Notes: generated from the sequence alone by a model not told the origin. A stretch of DNA of 64,000 bases from Megasphaera stantonii (GCF_003367905.1 NZ_CP029462.1:620001-684000); one strand, 5' to 3'. Positions 16,052 through 24,976 are shown, counted from the stretch's first letter. Made by a program: numbers and translations.

Positions 16052-17356
16052 ATGAATAAAAAGAAACTGTTGAAACGAATTGTTCCCGTATTGCTCATCG
16101 CCTGTGCCGCCGCGTACGCCTTCATTCCCGGCGTCAAGACGGCAGCCCAGCAAAGCCTTCGGACAACAAAGTCCCTGGCCGCTCATTACGAACTCACCAG
16201 CAATGTAGACGCCATGAACATCCGTCAGGTCATTACGGAAGACAGCGAGACGTCGCGGACCGTCATGTGGCAGTCGGCAATGGCCGAAGACGACGCTGTC
16301 GTAGAATATCATAAGCAGGGCCAGGACGAGGTCTACGCCGTCGCGGCGACGAGCGAAGCCTTTACGGACGACGGCGTGACGACGTATATCCATAAAGCAA
16401 CGCTGACGGAGCTGTCGCCCGGCACAGCCTACGAATACCGCGTCGGCTACGGCCAAAAGCGAAGTGCCTGGATTCCCCTGCACACGGCAGAAGGAAACGA
16501 ATTTAAAGCCCTGATATTTCCCGACTCACAGTCCAGCGATTACAGCGTATGGGCCGCCACGCTGGACCCGGCCTGGCAGGCTCATTCCGACGTCCAATTC
16601 GTCGTCTCTATGGGCGACCTCGTCGACAACGGCCAGGATCATTACCAGTGGAACGCCTGGTTCGACGCTGCGGAAGATATGATCAGCAAGATCCCCATCG
16701 CGCCGGCGATGGGCAATCACGAAACGTACAACCGCGACTGGAAGATCCGCATGCCCGAAGCCTATCTCCGCCTGTTCGCCCTGCCGGCCAACTCGCCCGA
16801 GCCGTATCGGAACCAGTTTTATTCCTTTGATTACGGCGATGTTCACTTCGTCGTCCTCAACACGCAGATTTCCGAAATGGCCCAGTTCCAGCCCAAGCTG
16901 CTGGAAGATGAAATGGCCTGGTTCCACCAGGACATGGCCCGCACAACAAAAAAATGGAAAGTCGTCGTCATGCACAAGGATGTCCTGCAGTACGGATTCC
17001 AAAACCGCCCGCAGCCCCGCGAAGAAGGCTTTTCCGAAGAAGGCCGCCAGTGGATGCCCCTCTTTGACGAATACGGCGTCGACGTCGTATTATCAGCCCA
17101 TCTCCACAGCTATCGCGACCGCGGCCATATCCGCAACTTCCAGCGCGATGCTTCAGGTCCGCTGTACATCCTGACGGGCGTAGCCGGCAGCGTCCAATAT
17201 CCCGGCTTATGGAAAAACCATTCCCTGGACGAGTACGCAGCGCCTCAGCCGGAAACGGAAAACTACCTGGTCATGGAAGCCTCCGACGATACCCTTACCT
17301 TTACGGGGTACCTGCCTTCCGGAGAGGAACTCCATACCGTCTCTATCAAAAAATAA
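16052..17356 (+). CDS. Secreted purple-acid-phosphatase-like metallophosphoesterase
   Basis: A 434-residue extracytoplasmic phosphoesterase with an N-terminal basic plus hydrophobic segment (MNKKKLLKRIVPVLLIACAAAYAFIP). A fibronectin-III-like PAP N-terminal domain (about 45-145) precedes the catalytic metallophosphatase domain. Metal-ligand motifs are visible: IFPDSQS (the D-x-Q variant of the first motif), SMGDLVDNG, AMGNHET, VVMHKD and SAHLHSYRD. The family hydrolyses phosphate monoesters. AAGGAGGG precedes the ATG at 16052; an upstream in-frame ATG lacks a site. It stands alone and ends in a terminator. Its promoter resembles that of a MerR regulator 5.7 kb away. Confidence 0.87.
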   Translation: MNKKKLLKRIVPVLLIACAAAYAFIPGVKTAAQQSLRTTKSLAAHYELTSNVDAMNIRQVITEDSETSRTVMWQSAMAEDDAVVEYHKQGQDEVYAVAATSEAFTDDGVTTYIHKATLTELSPGTAYEYRVGYGQKRSAWIPLHTAEGNEFKALIFPDSQSSDYSVWAATLDPAWQAHSDVQFVVSMGDLVDNGQDHYQWNAWFDAAEDMISKIPIAPAMGNHETYNRDWKIRMPEAYLRLFALPANSPEPYRNQFYSFDYGDVHFVVLNTQISEMAQFQPKLLEDEMAWFHQDMARTTKKWKVVVMHKDVLQYGFQNRPQPREEGFSEEGRQWMPLFDEYGVDVVLSAHLHSYRDRGHIRNFQRDASGPLYILTGVAGSVQYPGLWKNHSLDEYAAPQPETENYLVMEASDDTLTFTGYLPSGEELHTVSIKK

Positions 17357-17373
17357 TCGTATCAGCCTGCACG

Positions 17374-17414
17374 GCCCTTCCCCAACAGTACGCCCGGGGG
17401 AGGGCTTTTTTGCG
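17374..17414 (+). terminator. Terminator of the phosphatase gene
   Basis: GCCCTTCCCC pairs with GGGGGAGGGC and is followed by six T on the plus strand, just after the stop at 17356. Confidence 0.85.
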
Positions 17415-17467
17415 GTACATCGCAGCATACTCGCAACGCCGATAGCCTGCAGCCTTCCCTTCAATAA

Positions 17468-17508
17468 CAAAAAACATCCCGCCTGACGAAAGAGCAGACG
17501 GGATGCAT
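17468..17508 (-). terminator. Terminator of ileS
   Basis: On the minus strand CATCCCGTCTGC pairs with the CAGGCGGGATG arm and continues into six T. Confidence 0.85.
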
Positions 17509-17526
17509 ACGAATAGAATATGTTAC

Positions 17527-20322
17527 TTATTTCAAGACGGAAACGCAGCGTGCGCACAGCGTCGGATGTTCGGCATCAGCGCCGACGGTTTCACTGTGAA
17601 TCCAGCAGCGTTCGCATTTTTCATGAGTCGACGGAGCGACGACGACCTTCATATCGCCATGGTCTTCGCCGGAAACGGCTTCAGCCGGGGCCGCTTCGTT
17701 CAGCAAGGAAACTTCGCTGACGATGAGCAGCGTCGCCAGCTGGTCTTTCCACTGGCTGAGGAAGTCGTAGTCTTCGCCGGAAGCGTAAATCGCAACGGCA
17801 GCGTCCAGGGCATGGCCGATCTTCTTATCCTGACGAGCGCCTTCAAGGATACGCGTCAAATCGCGGCGGTACGACAGTAGCGTATTCCAGCGAGCTTCCA
17901 AATCGGCGTTCAAATATTCCGGATGAGCTTTCGGCCAATCCGTCAGAAGAACGCTTTCTTCCTTGCCGGGAATCTGCGGCATGTTCTGCCAAACTTCTTC
18001 TGCCGTGAAGGACAATACGGGCGAAATGATCTTGACCAGCGTATCGAGAATCTGGTACATTGCCGTCTGGGCGCTGCGGCGGACCTGCGAGTCGGCCTTT
18101 TCCGTGTACAGGCGATCTTTGATGACGTCGAGGTACATAGCGCTCAAGTCGACGGTGCAGAAGTTGTGAATCGCATGGTACATGACGTGGAACTGGTAGT
18201 TTTCATAGGCTTCCGTAACCGTTTCATATACTTGTTCCAGACGCATAAGAGCCCATTTATCGAGTTCGGTCATATCGGCATAAGCGACGGCGTCCGTTTC
18301 CGGATTGAAGTCGCTGAGGTTGCCCAAAAGATAGCGGAAGGTGTTGCGGATCTTGCGGTATACGTCAGACAGCTGCTTCAAAATCTTCGGGGACAGGCGG
18401 ATATCGCCCTGGTAGTCGGCCGAGGATACCCACAGGCGCATGACGTCGGCGCCGTACTGTTCGATGACTTCCTGCGGAGCTACCGTATTGCCGACGGATT
18501 TACTCATCTTGCGGCCTTCGCCGTCGACGGTAAAGCCGTGAGTCAGTACGGATTTATACGGAGCGCAGCCGTTGACGGCTACAGACGTCAGCAGGGACGA
18601 GTTAAACCAGCCGCGATGCTGGTCCGAGCCTTCCAGGTACATTTCGCAGGGATAATCCAATTCCGGATCGTTGCAGAGAACGCCCTGATGGGTGCAGCCG
18701 CTGTCGAACCATACGTCCATGATGTCGCTTTCCTTCTGGAAATGGGTGCCGCCGCAGTGGGGGCACGTAAAGCCTTCGGGCAGCAGTTCCTTTTCATCGT
18801 GCATCCACCACGTATCGGAGCCTTCTTCGGCAAACATCGTCTGCAAATGAGCGATCGTTTCGTCGTTGATGATGTGTTCGCCGCAGTCCTTGCAGTAGAA
18901 AATAGGAATCGGAACGCCCCATACGCGCTGACGGGAAATACACCAGTCGCCGCGGTCGTGAATCATGTTGTAAATGCGGTCGTGGCCCCAGCCGGGAATC
19001 CACTGTACCTGGTCAATCGCTTCCAGCGCTTTCTGACGATAGCCGTCAACCGAGGAGAACCACTGTTCCGTCGCGCGGTAGATAATCGGGTTCTTGCAGC
19101 GCCAGCAATGAGGATACTGATGGCGGAAGGTGCTCTTGGCGAAGAGCGCGCCCATTTCAGCCAACCGTTTGATGATAGGAACGTTCATATCGAAGACGAA
19201 CTTGCCTTCGTAATCGGGAACCTTGTCGGTATAGCAGCCGTTGGATCCGACAGTGCCGATCGGCTTGACGCCCCACGACGCGTATTTCATGCAGACATCG
19301 AAGTCGTCCTGGCCGTGGTCCGGAGCCGTATGAACGAGGCCTGTGCCGGCGTCGAGCGTAACGTGATCGCCGAGAAGGACGGGAACCTTGCGGTCTGCGT
19401 AGAAGGGATGCTGGAAGACGAGGCCTTCGATCTGCTTGCCCGTCATGACCTCAGGCAATACTTCGTAGTCTTCTGCCTTGCCGGCCTTCATCGTCGCTTC
19501 GACGAGTTCCTTAGCCATGAGCAGGTATTCTTCGCCGATTTTGACCCATACGTATTCAAAGTTTTCATTGGCGCAAATGGCCATGTTGGCCGGAATCGTC
19601 CAAGGTGTCGTCGTCCAAATCAAGGCGAATACCTTATCCGGATCGGCACCCTTCGGCATGTGGCAATTCAAGTCAACAGCCTGGAATTTTACATAGATGG
19701 AGAAGGATTTGTCGTCCTTGTATTCGATTTCAGCTTCAGCCAGGGCCGTTTCGCAGTGCGGGCACCAGTAAACGGTTTTGAGGCCTTTGTAAATATAGCC
19801 CTTCTTGGCCATTTTGCCGAATACGCCGATCTGAGCCACTTCGACCTGCTTATGAAGCGTCAGGTAGGGATGATCCCAATCGCCGAGAACGCCGAAGCGG
19901 ATGAAGTCCTGCTTCTGTTCTTCTACGCGTTCCAAGGCATAATCGCGGCATTTCGCCCGCAAATCGAGGGCAGACATTTCATGGCGGTTCAGGCCCGTAT
20001 CCTTAATGACGGCGTGTTCAATCGGCAGGCCGTGCGTATCCCAGCCGGGAATATACTTCGTATAATAGCCCTGCTGCGTCTTATATTTTAAAATAATATC
20101 CTTTAATACTTTATTTAAAGCATGGCCGATATGGAGCTTGCCGTTTGCATACGGAGGGCCGTCGTGCAGAATAAATTTCGGCGCGCCGTCGCGCTTCTGC
20201 AGCCGTTTTTCATAAATCTTGTGTTCTTGCCAGAATTTTAAAAAGTCCGGTTCCCGTTTCGGCAGATTGCCGCGCATGGGGAAATCCGTTTTTGGCAGAT
20301 GTAAGGTCTTGCCGTAGTCCAT
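17527..20322 (-). CDS. ileS: Isoleucyl-tRNA synthetase
   Basis: Charges tRNA-Ile. The 931-residue bacterial enzyme has the class I motif HIGH at residues 64-67 (GKLHIGHALNKV), an editing domain with WTTTPWTIPANMA, KMSKS in DGEGRKMSKSVGNTV, and a C-terminal zinc finger with two Cys pairs (KCERCW and CARC). Length and zinc finger fit the type found in most bacteria. GAGGAAACACA precedes the ATG. The upstream T-box with specifier AUC controls it, and a terminator follows. It is transcribed alone. Confidence 0.98.
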   Translation of the reverse strand: MDYGKTLHLPKTDFPMRGNLPKREPDFLKFWQEHKIYEKRLQKRDGAPKFILHDGPPYANGKLHIGHALNKVLKDIILKYKTQQGYYTKYIPGWDTHGLPIEHAVIKDTGLNRHEMSALDLRAKCRDYALERVEEQKQDFIRFGVLGDWDHPYLTLHKQVEVAQIGVFGKMAKKGYIYKGLKTVYWCPHCETALAEAEIEYKDDKSFSIYVKFQAVDLNCHMPKGADPDKVFALIWTTTPWTIPANMAICANENFEYVWVKIGEEYLLMAKELVEATMKAGKAEDYEVLPEVMTGKQIEGLVFQHPFYADRKVPVLLGDHVTLDAGTGLVHTAPDHGQDDFDVCMKYASWGVKPIGTVGSNGCYTDKVPDYEGKFVFDMNVPIIKRLAEMGALFAKSTFRHQYPHCWRCKNPIIYRATEQWFSSVDGYRQKALEAIDQVQWIPGWGHDRIYNMIHDRGDWCISRQRVWGVPIPIFYCKDCGEHIINDETIAHLQTMFAEEGSDTWWMHDEKELLPEGFTCPHCGGTHFQKESDIMDVWFDSGCTHQGVLCNDPELDYPCEMYLEGSDQHRGWFNSSLLTSVAVNGCAPYKSVLTHGFTVDGEGRKMSKSVGNTVAPQEVIEQYGADVMRLWVSSADYQGDIRLSPKILKQLSDVYRKIRNTFRYLLGNLSDFNPETDAVAYADMTELDKWALMRLEQVYETVTEAYENYQFHVMYHAIHNFCTVDLSAMYLDVIKDRLYTEKADSQVRRSAQTAMYQILDTLVKIISPVLSFTAEEVWQNMPQIPGKEESVLLTDWPKAHPEYLNADLEARWNTLLSYRRDLTRILEGARQDKKIGHALDAAVAIYASGEDYDFLSQWKDQLATLLIVSEVSLLNEAAPAEAVSGEDHGDMKVVVAPSTHEKCERCWIHSETVGADAEHPTLCARCVSVLK

Positions 20323-20344
20323 TGTGTTTCCTCCTCATTCAGTA

Positions 20345-20589
20345 AAAAAAATAACGCCTCCATCCCTAAGGGACGAAGACGTAATCACCGTGGTACCACC
20401 CTATTGACTGCAGTGCAGCCACTCTATGCCCGTAACGGAGCTACCCGTCGGCTGGTTCACAGCCGAAGCTTCCAAGTGATCCGCCTGCATACCGTCTTTC
20501 CCGGGCTCACACTCTTCCCGGTTCGCTGTAAAGACCTCCGACGCAGGCCGTCTTGTTCATCGCATTTTAATATACATAAACTTGTATAT
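20345..20589 (-). promoter_or_regulatory. T-box leader (Ile specifier) upstream of ileS
   Basis: On the minus strand the T-box AGGGTGGTACCACGG lies at 20388-20402, followed by a terminator (CGTCTTCGTCCC...GGGATGGAGGCG then eight T). The stem I landmarks AGCGAACCGGGA and GAGTGTGAGCCCGG are present. The specifier position before ACTTGGAAGC reads AUC (Ile) at 20478-20480, matching ileS. Confidence 0.92.
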
Positions 20590-20595
20590 AGCCGT

Positions 20596-20624
20596 ATTTT
20601 AATAGTTTATATGATATTTGTCAA
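20596..20624 (-). promoter_or_regulatory. Sigma-A promoter of the ileS T-box transcript
   Basis: TTGACA (20619-20624), a 17-base spacer and TAAAAT (20596-20601) on the minus strand. Confidence 0.85.
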
Positions 20625-20689
20625 GACGTTTCAAAGATGAACCCGAAACGAAGGGCTCCTACATGCGCATCCCGGCCGCTGTGCGGCAA

Positions 20690-20726
20690 AAAAAATAAAC
20701 CTTACTATGAACTAGTAAGGTTTACG
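20690..20726 (-). terminator. Terminator of tRNA-Val(GAC)
   Basis: On the minus strand TAAACCTTACTAG pairs with AGTAAGGTTTA, followed by a run of eight T. Confidence 0.8.
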
Positions 20727-20730
20727 TGTG

Positions 20731-20807
20731 TGGTGGGCGGTAATGGATTCGAACCATCGACCCCCTCGATGTCAACGAGATACTCTAACCAACTGAGCTA
20801 ACCGCCC
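20731..20807 (-). tRNA. tRNA-Val (anticodon GAC), CCA encoded
   Basis: A 77-base cloverleaf: acceptor GGGCGGT/ACCGCCC with an encoded CCA, D-arm GCTCAGTTGGTTAGAGT, anticodon loop TTGACAT read as GAC, T-arm TGGTTCGAATCCA. It has its own promoter (20837-20866) and terminator, so it is a single-gene unit. Confidence 0.95.
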
Positions 20808-20836
20808 TCAACAGTGCCGCTCCATGCGACTTGTTT

Positions 20837-20866
20837 ATTATACGGCAAAATCAGCGAATTTGTCAA
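20837..20866 (-). promoter_or_regulatory. Sigma-A promoter of tRNA-Val(GAC)
   Basis: TTGACA (20861-20866), an 18-base spacer and TATAAT (20837-20842) on the minus strand. The stretch from here to 21057 has no gene I can support. A 72-codon frame runs through it (20886-21104) out of phase with the end of the TlpA-like gene, but its composition and position give no support. Confidence 0.85.
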
Positions 20867-21057
20867 TAGTAATTTTATAACTTTTTCACGCTGCCATCAA
20901 CTTTTTTCCCTTCCTACCATCGATGCAGGAACCATGGTGAATAGGCACCAAAAAGGAATTTCCATCGAGGCCTATTCTGCCAATCCAAACGGGAATATCA
21001 ATACGGACCAGCCTTCTGAGCGCAGCAACTCGCAACCCAAGGCTTTCGCCCAATACG

Positions 21058-21624
21058 TCACGGTTCCATCCCTCTTTCCACCATATAAGCCAACGATCTT
21101 TCATCGGGCAGCCCTGCGACTCTGTCGGAAATGGCTCCGCCTTTGCGGATCATGACGCACTGCGGGACTTCATATACGTTATAGTCGTCGGCGACAGACA
21201 AGGCGCCCGTATAAAAGGGCATGGCATAGGCATGCTGCAAATAAAAGGAGCGGGCTTCTTCTGCCGTGCTGCCGAAAGAAAGGGCGACGACATGGATATC
21301 ATCGCCGTACCTTCGGTATATATTTTCCAGCACAGGCATTCCCTCTTTGCTGTCGTCGCTCCAGGGCATCCAGAAATAGATGAGCACGGGCTTGTCGTTA
21401 TATAAATCTCGTATTTCTGTATCTTGCCCGTCCATGGCGCGGATATGGCCGTTATGAGCCAAGATTTCCGTATCGGCTATCATGGCTTCTTCCGCTGCTT
21501 TTTCATAGGCCTCCAGCGTCGCCTCTTTCTCCGTCCCCATCCAGAAAGCGACAAAATACGCCGCACAAGCGACGGCGAGGGCCGCGATGATTTTATTTTT
21601 TATACCGGCACGTGTTTTATTCAT
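21058..21624 (-). CDS. TlpA/thioredoxin-fold membrane-anchored protein lacking the CxxC motif
   Basis: A 188-residue protein with an N-terminal membrane anchor (about 11-28). From about 50 on it has a TlpA/AhpC-TSA-like thioredoxin fold: DKPVLIYFWMPWSDDSKEGMPVLENIYRRY, VVALSFG, then a cis-Pro-type loop VPQCVMIRKGG. In redox-active relatives the FW is followed by Cys-x-x-Cys; here it is FWMPWSDD, so both catalytic cysteines are missing. Cys20 lies in the membrane segment and Cys156 beside the cis-proline. It is therefore probably not a thiol-disulfide oxidoreductase; a binding or assembly role is possible. It diverges from the merR gene with 124 bases between them. Confidence 0.75.
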   Translation of the reverse strand: MNKTRAGIKNKIIAALAVACAAYFVAFWMGTEKEATLEAYEKAAEEAMIADTEILAHNGHIRAMDGQDTEIRDLYNDKPVLIYFWMPWSDDSKEGMPVLENIYRRYGDDIHVVALSFGSTAEEARSFYLQHAYAMPFYTGALSVADDYNVYEVPQCVMIRKGGAISDRVAGLPDERSLAYMVERGMEP

Positions 21625-21693
21625 GGCATCACCTTATCGTATTTTTTTCAGTATATCATACCCCGTCAAGGACAGCGAATTTCCATCCGTCTC

Positions 21694-21724
21694 TTGACTT
21701 ATAGTAAACTCCATACTGTATAGT
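21694..21724 (+). promoter_or_regulatory. MerR-type 19-base-spacer promoter and operator of the AdhR-like gene
   Basis: TTGACT (21694-21699), a 19-base spacer and TATAGT (21719-21724). The core CTTGACTTATAGTAAACTCC resembles the ACT/AGT-repeat operators of the AdhR/NmlR branch of the MerR family. It sits in the divergent gap between the TlpA-like gene and the regulator, so autoregulation is likely. Confidence 0.75.
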
Positions 21725-21748
21725 AAGGGTACTAGGAGGGAATCTATC

Positions 21749-22105
21749 ATGAAAATCAAAGAAGTAAGCGAGCAATACGACATTACGCCGGACACGCTGC
21801 GGTATTACGAACGCATCGGCCTGATCCGCAACGTCCCGCGCGATAAAAACGGCATCCGCAATTATTCAGAGGAAAACTGCAATACCATCGCCTTTATTAA
21901 ATGCATGCGTTCGGGCAACGTATCCATCGAAGGCCTGACGGAGTACATCGAGCTGTACAACCAGGGCAGCCGCGAGACCTATGAGGCGAGAAAGGCCATC
22001 CTCGTCCGCGAACGGGACCGTCTCAAAGAGCGGATGAGCGCCATGCAGGAAGCCTTGGCGTATTTAAATCGAAAAATAGCGACGTACGACCGCTGGAGCA
22101 AGTGA
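21749..22105 (+). CDS. MerR-family transcriptional regulator, AdhR/NmlR-like
   Basis: A 118-residue regulator. The winged-helix DNA-binding domain is at 1-70 with KIKEVSEQYDITPDTLRYYERIGLI, the standard MerR recognition region, followed by a long dimerisation helix (75-112). Cys52 (IAFIKCMRS) sits where AdhR of B. subtilis has its aldehyde-sensing cysteine; Cys44 is also present. There is no metal-binding loop at the C-terminus, so metals are an unlikely signal. TAGGAGGG precedes the ATG. The gene has a 19-base-spacer promoter and probably activates itself and the phosphatase gene at 16052. A terminator shared with rpsI follows. Confidence 0.88.
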   Translation: MKIKEVSEQYDITPDTLRYYERIGLIRNVPRDKNGIRNYSEENCNTIAFIKCMRSGNVSIEGLTEYIELYNQGSRETYEARKAILVRERDRLKERMSAMQEALAYLNRKIATYDRWSK

Positions 22106-22140
22106 CAAACTCCAGAACCGACGGAGCAGGTGCTTTTTAC

Positions 22141-22182
22141 AAAAAAAATGGCGTACACCTCATGGGTTACGCCATTTTTGAT
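22141..22182. terminator. Bidirectional terminator between merR and rpsI
   Basis: AAAATGGCGTA and TACGCCATTTTT form a strong stem with A and T tracts on both sides, serving both converging genes. Confidence 0.85.
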
Positions 22183-22216
22183 TGCATAGGTTTTAGAGTA
22201 GTTATTATGAAAATGA

Positions 22217-22609
22217 TTAACGTTTGGAGAACTGAGAAGCCTTGCGGGCTTTCTTCAAGCCGTATTTCCGACGTTCTTTTTCACGAGGATCGCGAGTCAG
22301 GAGACCAGCCTTTTTCAAGGACTGACGGAAATCCTGGTCGACTTCCAACAGCGCGCGGCTGATGCCGTGACGGATTGCGCCGGCCTGGCCGGACGGTCCG
22401 CCGCCCTTTACGTCAGCAATGACGTCGTACTGTTCCGTTACGCCAGTCAGTACGAGGGGCTGTCTAATGATCAATTCCAGCGTTTTACGGCCGAAATATT
22501 CGTTCAAATCTTTTTTATTAACTGTGATTTTGCCTTGACCCGGAACCAGACGAACTCTGGCAACGGAGGTCTTTCTACGGCCAGTGCCGTAGTACTGTGC
22601 TACTGCCAT
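22217..22609 (-). CDS. rpsI: 30S ribosomal protein S9
   Basis: The 130-residue S9 of the small ribosomal subunit. It shows [19 protein letters not shown] at the N-terminus and the invariant basic tail ending SQFSKR, which reaches into the decoding centre. It follows rplM by 21 bases, the standard rplM-rpsI pairing. Confidence 0.98.
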   Translation of the reverse strand: MAVAQYYGTGRRKTSVARVRLVPGQGKITVNKKDLNEYFGRKTLELIIRQPLVLTGVTEQYDVIADVKGGGPSGQAGAIRHGISRALLEVDQDFRQSLKKAGLLTRDPREKERRKYGLKKARKASQFSKR

Positions 22610-22630
22610 GAAATCTTCCTCCCGGTATGA

Positions 22631-23071
22631 TTAACGAATGTTTAAATTCAGAACTTCAGGTTTCTGAGCCTGATGCGGATGTTCTGCACCAGCGTACACA
22701 TTGAGCTTGCGGTACATCTGTTCGCCTAATTTGTTTTTCGGCAGCATACCGCGGATAGCCATTTCTACGACCCGTTCCGGACGGTTTTCGAGCATGTGGC
22801 CGAGCTGCGTGAATTTAGCTCCGCCGGGATAACCGGAATGACGGAAATATGTTTTCTGAACCAATTTTTTGCCAGTTACTTTTACTTTTGCTGCGTTGAC
22901 TACGATAACATAGTCGCCTGTATCTACATGCGGGGTAAATGTAGGTTTATGTTTTCCCCGAAGAACTTTGGCTACTTCGGCAGCAAGACGTCCTAATGTC
23001 TGGCCTTCAGCGTCAACAACAAACCATTTGCGTTCGATGTTGCCGGCATTAGCCATAAATGTAGTTTTCAT
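22631..23071 (-). CDS. rplM: 50S ribosomal protein L13
   Basis: The 146-residue L13 of the large subunit: [29 protein letters not shown] at the N-terminus and [24 protein letters not shown] near the C-terminus. GGGAGGAATC precedes the ATG. It starts the rplM-rpsI transcript, with a structured leader between promoter and gene that may be the autoregulatory site. Confidence 0.98.
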   Translation of the reverse strand: MKTTFMANAGNIERKWFVVDAEGQTLGRLAAEVAKVLRGKHKPTFTPHVDTGDYVIVVNAAKVKVTGKKLVQKTYFRHSGYPGGAKFTQLGHMLENRPERVVEMAIRGMLPKNKLGEQMYRKLNVYAGAEHPHQAQKPEVLNLNIR

Positions 23072-23158
23072 GCTGTGTGATTCCTCCCTGATACGACTAA
23101 CTAACCAAGCTTTAAGGCTCTTTCTCCGGGGCTAAGTGGAGTCCAAGTGAAAAGCTTA
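23072..23158 (-). promoter_or_regulatory. Possible ribosomal protein L13 leader
   Basis: The 5' leader of rplM can fold: AAGCTTT pairs with AAAGCTT, enclosing a smaller CTCC/GGAG stem. Firmicutes rplM genes often carry such an autoregulatory leader (Rfam L13_leader). I infer this from position and pairing; a covariance-model search was not possible. Confidence 0.45.
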
Positions 23159-23165
23159 CCTAATT

Positions 23166-23194
23166 ATTTTACAGATTACGGCACCCCTTGTCAA
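23166..23194 (-). promoter_or_regulatory. Sigma-A promoter of rplM-rpsI
   Basis: TTGACA (23189-23194), a 17-base spacer and TAAAAT (23166-23171) on the minus strand. Confidence 0.85.
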
Positions 23195-23326
23195 GTGATT
23201 TTTTCGTAAATTTACCGGCTCTCCGCAGACTCTGCCAAGGAATCATATTTGCCGAAAGAATAGGCGGTCCGTCTTGATTTTCCTTTATTCGTTATCGTTC
23301 GCCCCGGAGATGATTTCAAAATTTAT

Positions 23327-23355
23327 TTGACAAACGGCTCATTTAATGCTAAACT
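23327..23355 (+). promoter_or_regulatory. Sigma-A promoter of the metY-metA T-box transcript
   Basis: TTGACA (23327-23332), a 17-base spacer and TAAACT (23350-23355) on the plus strand. Confidence 0.8.
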
Positions 23356-23361
23356 TAGCGT

Positions 23362-23640
23362 CAACAATTTGATAGTATTGCAATGAAGAGAAGAGTACAT
23401 GAAAAAGAACGGCACAGAGAGTTCCCGCTGTGGTGAAAGGGAATCCGGGGCGTTTCATGGAAGATGGACTCCGAGCAGGTTAGTCGAATCATTAGACTGC
23501 CCGGGCGCACCCGTTACAGTGCTATGGTATTCAGGGCTTCGGCCTGCGTACCTGAAGAGGCCGGGCCTGCGAAGGTCCGGTGAAATTGGGTGGTATCACG
23601 GTGCTTCCGTCCCTTTGGGGACGGGAGCTTTTTTTATTGC
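23362..23640 (+). promoter_or_regulatory. T-box leader (Met specifier) upstream of metY-metA
   Basis: The T-box GGGTGGTATCACGG is at 23588-23601, followed by a terminator CCGTCCC/GGGACGG plus seven T (about 23602-23636). Stem I landmarks are AGAGAG (AG bulge) and GTGGTGAAA (distal loop). The specifier site in GAAGATGGACTCCGAGC reads AUG at 23464-23466, so the leader should sense uncharged tRNA-Met. Methionine-limited cells would then express both genes. Confidence 0.9.
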
Positions 23641-23689
23641 CTGCTATCGGCTTGTCACATAAATTTTTTTACAACGGGAGGAACACATC

Positions 23690-24976
23690 ATGAACCCTAT
23701 CGACACCTATGAATTTGAAACATTGCAGCAGCACGCCGGACAAATCCCCGATCCTGCGACGGGAGCCCGGGCCGTCCCCATTTATCAGACGACGTCGTAC
23801 GTCTTCGCCAGCGCCCAGGACGGCGAGGACATCTTCGCCCTGCGCAAGCCCGGCTACATTTACAGCCGCCTGACCAATCCGACGCAGGACGTGCTGGAAA
23901 AGAGAATCGCCGCGCTGGAAGGCGGAACGGCCGCCTTAGCCGTCGCCAGCGGTTCGGCTGCCATCGCTTACACCATACTGAACCTTGCCGGCGCAGGCGA
24001 CGAAATCATCGCGGCCCCGACCTTATACGGCGGCACCTTCGAATTATTTACGGAAACGCTGCAGCGCTTCGGCATTACGACCCGTTTCGCCGACGCCGAC
24101 GACCCGTCGACCTTTGAAGCCCTCATTACGGATCATACGAAAGCGTTGTACATCGAAAGCCTGGGCAATCCGGCCATCAATATTCCCGACTTCGAAGCCC
24201 TGGCCCATATCGCCCACCGAAACGGCCTGCCCCTCGTCGTCGACAGCACTTTCGCCACGCCGTATTTATTCCGCCCCTTCGAGCACGGCGCCGACATCGT
24301 CGTCCATTCGGCGACGAAATTCATCGGCGGCCACGGCACGACCCTCGGCGGCCTCATCGTCGAAAACGGCGCCTTCGACTGGACGTCGGGCAGATTTCCC
24401 AACATCGCATCGCCGGACCCGTCGTACAACGGCATCAATTTTGCGACCGATATGCCCGGAGCCGGCTTCGTCACCCGCATTCGTGCCAAAAGCCTCCGCG
24501 ACCTCGGGGCCTGCATCAGCCCCTTCAACGCCTGGCTCCTCCTCCAAGGGATGGAAACGCTGTCCCTGCGCATGGAACGCCACGTTGCCAACGCCCAAAA
24601 AATCGCCGAATACCTGGAAAGCCACCCCGCCGTCGCCAAGGTCAATTATCCCTCCCTTTCCTCCTCGCCGTACTACGCCCTGGCTCAGAAATATTTCCCC
24701 AAAGGAACGGGTTCTATTTTCTCCTTCGAGCTGGCAGGAGGCTATAATGCAGCCCGGGCCTTTATCGACCACGCCGAGATTTTTTCCAATTTAGCCAACG
24801 TAGGCGATTCCAAATCCCTGCTAGTCCATCCGGCTTCGACGACGCATCAGCAGCTGTCGGAAGAAGCGCAGCGTGCCTGCGGCATCACGCCCGGCACGGT
24901 ACGCATCTCCGTCGGCCTGGAAAACGTCAACGACCTGCTGGCAGATGTCGAGCAAGCCCTGTCCGCCGCCAACTAA
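23690..24976 (+). CDS. metY: O-acetylhomoserine sulfhydrylase
   Basis: Makes homocysteine from O-acetylhomoserine and sulfide in direct-sulfhydrylation methionine synthesis. The 428-residue PLP enzyme of the Cys/Met-metabolism family has [24 protein letters not shown], the aspartate of [13 protein letters not shown] and the PLP lysine K210 in [13 protein letters not shown]. The length of about 430 and the [12 protein letters not shown] block fit MetY rather than cystathionine gamma-synthase. GGGAGGAACACATC precedes the ATG. It is followed after 32 bases by metA, which supplies its substrate. Confidence 0.95.
   Translation: MNPIDTYEFETLQQHAGQIPDPATGARAVPIYQTTSYVFASAQDGEDIFALRKPGYIYSRLTNPTQDVLEKRIAALEGGTAALAVASGSAAIAYTILNLAGAGDEIIAAPTLYGGTFELFTETLQRFGITTRFADADDPSTFEALITDHTKALYIESLGNPAINIPDFEALAHIAHRNGLPLVVDSTFATPYLFRPFEHGADIVVHSATKFIGGHGTTLGGLIVENGAFDWTSGRFPNIASPDPSYNGINFATDMPGAGFVTRIRAKSLRDLGACISPFNAWLLLQGMETLSLRMERHVANAQKIAEYLESHPAVAKVNYPSLSSSPYYALAQKYFPKGTGSIFSFELAGGYNAARAFIDHAEIFSNLANVGDSKSLLVHPASTTHQQLSEEAQRACGITPGTVRISVGLENVNDLLADVEQALSAAN

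Noticed and set aside
17923-20091. 722-codon plus-strand frame antisense to ileS
   Set aside because: Overlaps essential ileS completely; caused by codon bias, not a real gene.
20886-21104. 72-codon minus-strand frame overlapping the end of the TlpA-like gene
   Set aside because: No ribosome-binding site, out of phase with the TlpA-like gene, and no recognisable motif; more likely spacer before the tRNA-Val promoter.
23399-23662. 87-codon plus-strand frame in the metY leader
   Set aside because: Lies within the T-box structure; the ATG has no proper ribosome site.
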